Positions 1 to 8,300 of a stretch of 9,277 bases of DNA are shown here, one piece after another. Under the pieces are notes generated by a model that had not been told where the DNA came from, made no database searches, and worked only from the letters and a program-made list of their open reading frames with translations. Position 1 is the stretch's first letter; the number at the start of each line of letters is the position of its first letter. Location: NCBI GenBank assembly GCA_003641425.1, contig QNAH01000084.1, positions 1 through 9,277 of the forward strand. The letters are read 5' to 3'. The stretch comes from Candidatus Zixiibacteriota bacterium. GTDB lineage: Bacteria > Zixibacteria > MSB-5A5 > GN15 > PGXB01. The translations under genes and the position numbers were made by a program.

Positions 1-857
1 GCAAGGGCAAACACCCGGATACGCTGGTTATGACGGCGACTCCAATACCCCGAACGCTGGCTCTGACCCTTTACGGCGATCTCGATATATCGTCTATAAG
101 AACCATGCCGCCCGGCCGCCAGCCGACCAAAACTGTGTGGCGGAGCGCGTCTTCGCGGCCGGAGATGTACAAGTATCTGATAACGCGGCTGGAAGACGGG
201 GATCAGGTGTTTTTTGTATATCCGTTGGTCGAGCGATCCGAAAAAATGGATTTGCAGGCGGCCGAGGACGAATACAAACGTCTTAAAAAGGAAGTCTTCG
301 GGCAATTCAATGTCGGTCTGGTCCACGGCCGGATGAAGAACAACGTCAGAGAAAAAACAATCGGCGCGTTCAGGAAAAAGGAGATCGATATTCTTGTTTC
401 CACGACCGTGATCGAGGTGGGAATCGATATTCCCACCGCTAATGTCATGGTTATCGAGCATGCCGAGCGTTTTGGTCTATCACAGTTGCATCAGTTGCGA
501 GGGCGGGTTGGCCGCGGCGGCAAACGGGGGATGGCCATCGCGGTGGCATCGACCCCGATAAGCGATCTTGCCAAAAAAAGACTGGACATGTTTGTTTCGT
601 CGACCGATGGTTTCAAAATTGCGGAGGCTGATCTTGAATTGCGCGGCCCGGGCGAGTTTTTCGGGACCCGTCAGCACGGGTTACCGGAGTTAACCGTGGC
701 CAATCTTGTACGGGACACGGATTTGCTGACAGCGGCGCGTGAGATCATAATAGAGCTTTTGGGTAAAGCCAGGGATTTCGATATGGATGATCGAAGATTG
801 ATTAATTATCTTGAAAGCAGACTTGCAGGACGCAAGACATTGACAAAATTTGGCTAA
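1..857 (+). CDS. recG: ATP-dependent DNA helicase RecG, C-terminal part (5' end outside window)
   Basis: RecG is a monomeric superfamily 2 helicase that remodels stalled replication forks and Holliday junctions in the cytoplasm. The open frame is already running at base 3 (KGKHPDTLVM before the first visible Met at 30), so that Met is internal and the gene starts upstream. The 284 visible codons hold the second half of the helicase core. Motif III is TATPIPRTLAL; VHGRMK is motif IV-like; motif V is STTVIEVGIDIPTANVMVIE; motif VI is QLHQLRGRVGRG. The RecG-specific TRG segment follows as LELRGPGEFFGTRQHG. The YGDLDISSI and PPGRQPTKT stretches separate it from Mfd, which shares motif III. The N-terminal wedge domain and Walker A and B motifs are off the left edge. 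Translation ends at two in-frame stops in tandem (TAATAA). The identification is firm; only the start is unknown. Confidence 0.97.
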   Translation, partial: KGKHPDTLVMTATPIPRTLALTLYGDLDISSIRTMPPGRQPTKTVWRSASSRPEMYKYLITRLEDGDQVFFVYPLVERSEKMDLQAAEDEYKRLKKEVFGQFNVGLVHGRMKNNVREKTIGAFRKKEIDILVSTTVIEVGIDIPTANVMVIEHAERFGLSQLHQLRGRVGRGGKRGMAIAVASTPISDLAKKRLDMFVSSTDGFKIAEADLELRGPGEFFGTRQHGLPELTVANLVRDTDLLTAAREIIIELLGKARDFDMDDRRLINYLESRLAGRKTLTKFG

Positions 858-896
858 TAAAACCTGAACGAAAAATCGATATAATTATGAAGTTAA

Positions 897-902
897 AGAG
901 GA
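897..902 (+). promoter_or_regulatory. Ribosome binding site of the DUF1844 gene
   Basis: AGAGGA lies 4 nt before the ATG at 907 and is a good match to the anti-Shine-Dalgarno core. It favours the ATG at 907 over the second in-frame Met (codon 8). It also shows that this organism uses Shine-Dalgarno initiation for at least some genes, unlike most Bacteroidota. Confidence 0.65.
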
Positions 903-906
903 ATAT

Positions 907-1272
907 ATGAGTGAATCGGAAAAAAAGATGGACGCCAGCTTTTTTCAACTGATAGTCTCTCTTCAGATGGCGGCTATGCAGCAGATGGGAAAGATCGCAT
1001 CGCCGGTATCGGGGAAAATCGAAAAAAACCTTGAGCAGGCCCGGGTCAGTATCGATATGCTGGCCATGATTGCCGAAAAAACCGACGGTAATTTGACACC
1101 GGATGAAAAAGACCTGATCGACCGGGTGCTTTTTGAGTTAAGAATGAATTTTGTCGATGAGACAAAAAAGAGCGAGGAAGGTCCTGCGGAAGGTGAAGAA
1201 GAGGAAGCGGAAGGAAAAAAGCAGGATGAGGTCTCCGATGATGGGAAACCGGATGAAAAAAACAAGGAATGA
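907..1272 (+). CDS. DUF1844 domain protein with acidic C-terminal tail
   Basis: This is a 121-residue cytoplasmic protein with no signal peptide or membrane segment. Residues about 10-84 match the DUF1844 pattern: an N-terminal FFQLIVSLQMAAMQQMGKI helix, a predicted helix around NLEQARVSIDMLAMIAEKT, then GNLTPDEKDLIDRVLFELRM and the closing NFVDE. The family is small, helical and of unknown function; I assign none. Residues 85-121 form a Glu/Asp/Lys-rich low-complexity tail, likely disordered and probably lineage-specific. The start at 907 is supported by an AGAGGA ribosome site. The gene ends in tandem stops TGATAA. It follows recG by 49 nt and may share its transcript. In other bacteria DUF1844 genes also occur among housekeeping genes, from memory, which does not reveal a role. 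Confidence 0.85.
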   Translation: MSESEKKMDASFFQLIVSLQMAAMQQMGKIASPVSGKIEKNLEQARVSIDMLAMIAEKTDGNLTPDEKDLIDRVLFELRMNFVDETKKSEEGPAEGEEEEAEGKKQDEVSDDGKPDEKNKE

Positions 1273-1324
1273 TAATCCTGGTCAACTTATGTATCTTCAC
1301 GACCGGTGTAACTTCCCTTTTGAC

Positions 1325-1353
1325 TTGCTTTTTGGCCGGTTTTGATGTATAAT
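1325..1353 (+). promoter_or_regulatory. Possible sigma-70-type promoter upstream of murB
   Basis: A perfect TATAAT lies at 1348-1353. Seventeen bases upstream is TTGCTT (1325-1330), a weak -35 matching TTG only. A better TTGACT at 1320-1325 is too far away (22-base spacer). The 93-nt gap between the DUF1844 gene and murB is the largest in the window, so a promoter is plausible here. A start about seven bases after the -10 would fall near 1360, leaving a leader of only about 6 nt before the murB ATG and truncating the Shine-Dalgarno sequence. That weakens the call. No terminator hairpin is seen in the same gap. Confidence 0.35.
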
Positions 1354-1356
1354 TGC

Positions 1357-1361
1357 AGGGG
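1357..1361 (+). promoter_or_regulatory. Ribosome binding site that decides the murB start
   Basis: AGGGG lies 4 nt before the ATG at 1366. The same frame is open upstream with TTG at 1342 and ATG at 1345, but those lack a purine-rich site and would add eight residues (MMYNCRGY) that do not look like MurB. The ribosome site therefore favours 1366. Confidence 0.55.
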
Positions 1362-1365
1362 TTAC

Positions 1366-2325
1366 ATGGTGAAAGAAAGCAGTTGGGATTTCGATACTTC
1401 ATTTTCCTTGCTAAAAGGACATTTCGGAGACCGCATTATAACCGGCAGGCCGTTATCCGATTTAAATACATTCGGGACCGGGGGGACAGCGAGTCTGTTT
1501 ATGGAGGTGAAATCGGGTGAAGAGCTTGCCCGGCTGGTCAAAGTAGTCGCAAAATTAAATATTCCGATATTTATGCTTGGAGGCGGTTCGAATGTCCTGA
1601 TAGCGGATTCCGGTTTTGACGGATTGATAATAAAGAATTCGATTTGCGGTTTGGAACATGACGGCAATAACATTTCCTGTGGAGCAGGCGAGGAACTTCA
1701 GGCGCTTGTAGATTACGCGACACAGTGCGGATTGTCCGGCGTGGAATTTGCTACTGGTATATGGGGAACAGTTGGCGGTGCTGTCTTCGGGAACGCCGGC
1801 GCTTATGGCGGAGAGATCGGAAATGTTTTAATCTCCGCTGAAGTTGTTGACAGACAGGGGAATAGAAGAGAAGAGAAGGTTGGGTATTTTGAATTTTCTT
1901 ATCGCTGGTCCAAACTTAAGGTGACGGGGGATTTTGTAACCAGGGTAAATTTTGCACTAAAAGCAGGCAAAAAGGAGGAAATTCAAGGCAGAGTAGATGA
2001 AATTATGACCATGCGGCGGGAAAAATTTCCAATCGGTTTGAATTCAGCCGGCTGTTTTTTTAAAAATATTCCCGACAAGACGCAAAAATTCGGGAAACTT
2101 TCAGCCGGTAAGCTTTTAGAAGATGTGGGAGTAAAGACGCTGCGTTGCGGCGACGCCAGAGTTTTTGAAAACCACGCTAATATTTTGATAAATGAAGGTT
2201 CCGCTAAGTCCGTCGATATCAGGAAACTCGCCAATTTAATGAAAGAAAAGGTCCGGCAAAAATTTGGAATAGACCTTCAGGAAGAAGTCATTTTACTGGG
2301 CAATTTTGAGGAGGATAGCCTATAG
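1366..2325 (+). CDS. murB: UDP-N-acetylenolpyruvoylglucosamine reductase (MurB)
   Basis: MurB is the cytoplasmic FAD enzyme that reduces UDP-GlcNAc-enolpyruvate to UDP-MurNAc with NADPH, the second committed step of peptidoglycan synthesis. The 319-residue product has the expected order. It has an N-terminal TFGTGG (35-40) and an FAD-binding LGGGSNVL (71-78). GGAVFGNAGAYGGE (137-150) and the YRWS arginine motif (179-182) follow. The C-terminal substrate domain has NSAGCFFKN (226-234), HANILIN (270-276) and FGIDLQEEV (300-308). It looks like type II MurB, lacking the tyrosine-loop insertion of the E. coli enzyme. Two oddities stand out: Cys230 sits where the catalytic proton-donor Ser is usual (GS-xFKN), and Trp133 replaces the Pro of the common GIPG motif. 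Glu306/307 supply the conserved C-terminal Glu. sprA begins 32 nt downstream, so the two may be co-transcribed. The function is confident; catalytic detail is inference. Confidence 0.95.
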   Translation: MVKESSWDFDTSFSLLKGHFGDRIITGRPLSDLNTFGTGGTASLFMEVKSGEELARLVKVVAKLNIPIFMLGGGSNVLIADSGFDGLIIKNSICGLEHDGNNISCGAGEELQALVDYATQCGLSGVEFATGIWGTVGGAVFGNAGAYGGEIGNVLISAEVVDRQGNRREEKVGYFEFSYRWSKLKVTGDFVTRVNFALKAGKKEEIQGRVDEIMTMRREKFPIGLNSAGCFFKNIPDKTQKFGKLSAGKLLEDVGVKTLRCGDARVFENHANILINEGSAKSVDIRKLANLMKEKVRQKFGIDLQEEVILLGNFEEDSL

Positions 2326-2357
2326 CATCTTTTTAACGGATTAAAATTAACTGACAA

Positions 2358-5300
2358 ATGTCGGTTGGCGCTACGTTTAAGAAAATCACATATTTCTGGC
2401 TATCAGTTGCAGTTCTTCTGGGTTTGCGGGGTGTTATATTTGCATCTCCCCCCCGCTTCAATTATGATCTGGAAGAGCCGCCTTCATTTATATCACCATA
2501 TCCAAAAGAAAAGAAAAATTTCAGTGTAGCATTATATTACCGTGATTATCCGCTTTTGAGAGGAATGTATAAGACAAAAATAAAAGTCGAGCGTTCCAGT
2601 TTTGAATATAATTCTATCACTTTTACCGGGGCATATTACAAAAAGAAGAAATTTGAATATTTTTACACATCCCGGTCGGTTGATGCCAACGCCTTTCATG
2701 AGTACCGCAAGAGGCTAAACCTTGAAAGCAGGATGCGTGAGACCACGTCCAGAGCGCTGGCCAAGGATCAGAAAAACAAGGCCGGAGGCCTTTTTGCTAT
2801 CAATATCCCGATTAAATCCAAGGCGATGGAATCTCTTTTCGGTGAAGGGGGGGCCGGGCTGAAAGTGTCGGGCTATCACCAGATCACCCTTTCGGGACGT
2901 TCACAGTGGGATGACAGGACCGAAACGGCAACTTATCGTCAGAATAAATTCCCCAGCCTGAATATGGAGCAGATTTCGCGTTTCGATATCAATGGCACCA
3001 TCGGCTCCAAAATTACCGTATCAGTATCTCAGGATTCCAAGACCGACATTCCGCTGGCCAACCGTATTATGCTTCGCTATAAGGGCGATGAAGATGATAT
3101 TATCAAGACCATCGAGGCCGGCAATACAACCCTGTCTCTTCCCAATACTCAATTTGTCGGTTACTCGACCAGGATCAAGGGATTATTCGGAATAAAATCC
3201 ACGGCTCAGATCGGCGGGCTGGAGTTGACGGCTATCGCCAGCCAGGAAAAAGGGTCAACCGAACGGACGACTATCAAGGCGGGAGGGGCTTCGCGGAAAA
3301 CCATTCTCCGCGATTGGCAGTATCTTGACGGCAAGATTTTTGACCTGGGTCGATTGTCCGGAGACGAGATGGATTTTGATACCCTGGCGGGAGATGTAAT
3401 CGTAGAACTGGCCGTTTACAGACATATTTCTTCCGTAACCGGTGATGCTCTGGGGACCGAGGCCAATATGTATGTCGATCCGAATGACACCTCGAAATAT
3501 TCCAACGAGACTGAGGCTCTGACTCTGGTCGAGGAAGTACCTTCGGATGAATATTATGTCGACAACAATTCATTCTGGATCATGTTCGAAAAGGCCAATG
3601 CCGGGACATACAACGCCGAAATAGGTTACTGGATGATAGTGCAACGGGGCGGCAGCGGGGCTATCGACACGATTGGCGATATCAGTGCACCGCCGTACTC
3701 ATTAAAATTGCTAAAAAGTCGCTCACCTCTGGAAAGTGATGCGACTTTCGGCTATGCATGGCGAAATGTTTACAGCCTTGGATCGGGCAAACTGGATTTA
3801 GACGGACTTGACATTAAGATATATAAGGGGACGGCCGGAACGGAGAGCGATGATGAAAACCTGGACCATGACGAAAACGGCGCATACTACATAACATCGC
3901 TTGGGCTGGACCGGTTCAATCAGGATGGCGAGCTCAAGCCTGATCAACTGGTTGACGTGTACTCGGATATAATTGTCGCCGACCAGAGCCTGCTGATTTT
4001 CCCTGACAGAGAACCATTTGCCAATGCAGACGCATTAAGCGAAACGGTTCCGGAAATATATCAGTATAAACGCGGCGCGACGCAAATTCTCGAGGTCAGC
4101 AAGTACTACCTGGAGATTACTTCGAGCACTCGCTCAAGTGATATATCACTGGGAAGGCCAAATATTATCGAAGGCTCGGAAAGGATCACCTTAAACGGAG
4201 TCGAGATGGTTCGGGGTGAGGATTACACCATAAATTATGATTTTGGACGGGTTACTTTAAAGGATCCTGACGCCATCGATCCCAATGCCGATCTGGCGAT
4301 TGATTTTGAGTATTCTCCGTTTATTCAAGCCCAGAAGAAGACTTTGTTCGGACTCCGCAGTGAGTACGAGTACAGCAAAAATCTAAAATTAGGGAGTACA
4401 ATCCTTTATAAATCGGATAAAGCCACCCAGCGCAAACCGAAAATCGGGCAGGAGACATCGCGGATGTTTGTCTGGGACGGCGATATCAGTTTCCGTGTTA
4501 AATCCAATTTCCTGACAAAAATGGCAAATGCTTTGCCGCTGTTTTCCACCGAGCGGGAATCTAATCTGGCGGTGTCTGCCGAGGTCGCCCAATCGTATCC
4601 TAATCCGAATGTCGATGGTGTTGCGTACCTGGATGATTTCGAAGGCAGTCAGGAATCTTATTCTTTGAGTGTTTTCAGAGAATCGTGGCTGATCTCGGCC
4701 AAACCGGCGACACTGGACGATACCTATCACCGGGCCTGGTTGAACTGGTACAATCCTTATGACCAGATTGCCACTCAGGAAATCTGGAACCGTGAGGTGA
4801 CGGCGAGTGACAGCCGAACGCAGGTCTTACATCTGTACTTCGAACCGGATGAAATCGATCGAAGGCTGGGAAATGTCGATACATCAGTGACCGAAATCGA
4901 CCCGACCAGATCCTGGGCGGGGATTATGCGCGGTTTAATCGGCAGTGCCACCGACATGACGCGGGCGGATCATCTTGAATTTAGAATGAGGGGCAACAAG
5001 GGAATCCTGCATATCGATCTGGGTGAGATTTCCGAAGATATCAACGGTAATGGAGTTTCCGATGATGAAGACGACCTGATAGGCCTGCCTAATAATGTAT
5101 TGGATGACGGTGAGGACCTGGGGCTTGACGGACTCGCCGACAGCGAAGAGCCGGGCTATAATGCCGTCACCAACCCTGATCCTCATAAGGATAACTGGAA
5201 ATATGAAGAATCCGATCGCTATAATTACAGATATATAAACGGGACCGAGAATAATAAGAATGATCCGGGTACTATCGGACGGCCGGACCGTGAAGATTTC

Positions 5301-8300
5301 AACAAGGACCAGAGCACCGGGACACGCAATAATTATTTCTCGTACAGGATAGACCTGTCGGATAGATTCTCGGAATTTCTGGTTCAGAATTCCGAAAACG
5401 ATTATGGCTGGACCACCTACCGCATTCCGCTCCGTGATTCATCGGCCATTGATGAAATAATAAATGAGCCGGCATGGGAAGATATACCGTTTGTAAGAAT
5501 CTGGGTCGAGTCCCCTGAGGCTGATACAATCGATGTCGAGATCGCGTCGGCCAAAATCATCTCGCCCAACTGGGAAGATACGATTGCGGTGCCGTTCGAG
5601 TATGCCAACGCGGTTGATACCGCCACCCAGGCCAAATTCAGCGTTGCCGTTATCTCGACGCAGGAAAACGACCCGCTGGATTCGATACCGTATTATGAAC
5701 CTCCGCCGGGGGTTGCCGGATATTATGATCCAACCGCAAAGATAAACGAACCGGAACAATCGTTACTATTGACATACAAAAATCTGAAGGTTTATGATGA
5801 TGTCTCGGCCGATACCGGTCTGGCCCAGAGACTGCTTTATGATACACCCAATCTTATGGGATACGGCGGTCTTCGGATGTATGTCCGAGCTCCCCGGGAC
5901 CTGGCCGACGATTCCACGCTGATGTTTCTGTTTCGTATCGGCAAGGATGAGGAGAATTACTACGAACTGCGAACGACTATAGATTCATCGGAATGGATCG
6001 ATGATAAAGGTTGGATGGATGTCGGTATCAATTTTGATGAAATCACGGGTTTGAGAGAAGTCCTTATCAGGGAGCAGGACGATAATCCCGACCTGGATAT
6101 AAATTTCAAAGACTCGGTTGTTAACGGCAATCATTATCGTGTTTTTGGTTCTCCCGATATAACCAAAGTTAAATATCTGGCTTTTGGTGTTGTTCCTCTC
6201 AGGGCGGATTCGCTGATAAGCGGCGATATGTGGGTCGATGAATTGCGTGTGACCGATGTGCGGACTGATGTCGGGACGGCGGCGCGTATTTCATTCAGCG
6301 GTAATGTGGCCGATCTGTTTACCTATAACGCGGGATATAATTACCGGAACGCATATTTCAGGAAAATTTCCGGTTCCACGCGGGCGGGATCGACAGATAA
6401 TCTGGGAAGCGGTAAATCGACCAATTCGTACAGCTACGGATTGAATTTCAAACTTGATAAATTTATGCCGCGTTCTCTCGGAGCCAGCCTGCCGGTATCG
6501 TACAGATATTCAAAAAGTACTTCAATACCGCAGTTGAAATACAATTCGGATATTATTCTGCCGGAGCAGTTTCGGGATGAGGAAAAGACGGAGACGGTGA
6601 CAAAGTCCTTTTCTATATCAGAGACGGTCAACAAGAAAACAAAAAATCCTGTTTTTTCAATATTATTGAATAATATTCGGACCAATTTCTCATACAGTCG
6701 TTCTGACGGTCTATCACCGTCGACACCTATGTCATTAAGCGAAAGCTATCGGGCAGGTATGTCTTACACGTATAATATTCCCAAGGTTCCTCATATAAGG
6801 CCATTTTTCTGGACACAGCCGATTCCATTACTGAAGAGATTCAGCCCGAACAAATTCTATTTCTTCCCATCGACAATCAGCCTGACCGGCGATGTCAATC
6901 GAAGTCTGAGGATCACCAGGAATATAAACCATATCCTGACCAACACCCTGACCAAGACATTTAACGGGACATTCAGAACGACCTATAAAATATCGGACAA
7001 TCTCACGTCCAGTTATAATATGACGACGAATCGCGACTTATCCAACCCGGATTTGGTGAATTTCAGTTTTAATCCCAAAGATTTCAAACTTGGGCGAGAA
7101 ACGAGATATACACAGGCCTTCAGTTCCGGCTACAGTCCGGTAATATTTGGCTTCCTGACCCACAAATTCAGTTTCTCGACCTCTTATACTGAAGATCTCA
7201 ATGTCATTAGTGAAACACGCAATATGTCATCCAATAAATCATACAGTGTCGGCGGTGTTTTCGATCTCAATAAGTTTTTGGGCGGCAAACCGACCAGCCG
7301 CAGATCATCACGTCGGATTCGCCCGAAGAGAGAGGAAGTGGATAAGGATAAACCCAAGAGCAGCCTGATGAAAAAACTCGTGACCGGGCCGGCGTCGGTG
7401 CTGAGATTCCTGACCTCCTGGATCGAACCGATAAATTATGATTTCAAAGAGGCGTACCGTTATTCGTATGTGGGTCTCAAGGAGCGCGCCAGTCTTAAAT
7501 TCCGTTTCGGCCTGACGGAGGATATCGGGGCAGAGATCGACTCTGAATCCGGATCGACGGGGCGCTCCACCATCACCACGAAGTCGACCAATTATGGATT
7601 AAGTTCGGGGACGCAGTTCTTTGGCGGGTTGAAGACCGGGGTATCATTCAACCGGACCATCAATCGCGATTTAATCAAGGCGGTTAATCCGACGAAATCG
7701 GTTTCGACGACTTTCCCGGATTTCAATTTTACCATTAATCAGTTAACGACATTCAAGTTTTTAAATCCGTTTATCAGGAAGTTTGCGCCGAGAACGAAAT
7801 ATTCCCGAAGTACCAAAGAATATTATAATCTTACGACAGGATTTAAGACCAAGGAATCCGAGACCATTTCGCAAAATCCGCTACTGTCGTTCACATTCAA
7901 CATATTCCGTGATCTCCAGATAAATGTCAGGACGAACCGCTCGGTGAGTGAGGATATTTCATACAACTCCAGCACCGGGGAGATAACTCGTAAATCACGC
8001 AGTACATCCTCTAATGCCTCGGCATCGACAAAATACTCATTTTCATGGCCGACGGGTGTCAAGTTCCCGATTTTAGGGCGAATAAAATTCCGGTCGACCA
8101 TGGCAATATCTCTCGAGGTTTCGATTCGTCAACAGACTACAGAAGAGGCATCGGGTGATACGCCGCTTATTTCAAAGGGCGACAACCGGGATTTCATGGT
8201 GACACCGACCATTTCTTACGCTTTTTCCAACCAGATCAAGGGCGGCATCAGCGGGCGCTGGCAGGACACCAATAATAAACAACAGAACAGAAAATCGCAT

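Noticed and set aside
840..885. TTGACA at 840-845 and TATAAT at 880-885 as a promoter for the DUF1844 gene
   Set aside because: Each box is perfect alone, but the spacer is 34 bases, twice the workable length. No -35-like sequence stands 16-18 bases before the TATAAT, and no -10-like sequence follows the TTGACA at the right distance.
1342..1365. Upstream start of MurB at TTG 1342 or ATG 1345
   Set aside because: There is no ribosome site before either, and the extra residues do not match MurB. AGGGG sits at proper distance before ATG 1366.
1046..1402. - strand open frame of 118 codons, and a + strand frame at 1151-1345, overlapping the DUF1844 gene
   Set aside because: Both arise from the low-complexity GAA/AAA-rich tail of the DUF1844 gene. 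Their translations are basic or Ser/Pro-rich noise without family features.
6659..6677. Near-perfect AT-rich palindrome (9-base arms around one G) in sprA
   Set aside because: It encodes ordinary SprA residues (SILLNNI) in frame. The stem is A/T only, not followed by a T-run and far from gene ends, so a terminator or operator role is unsupported and chance is likely.
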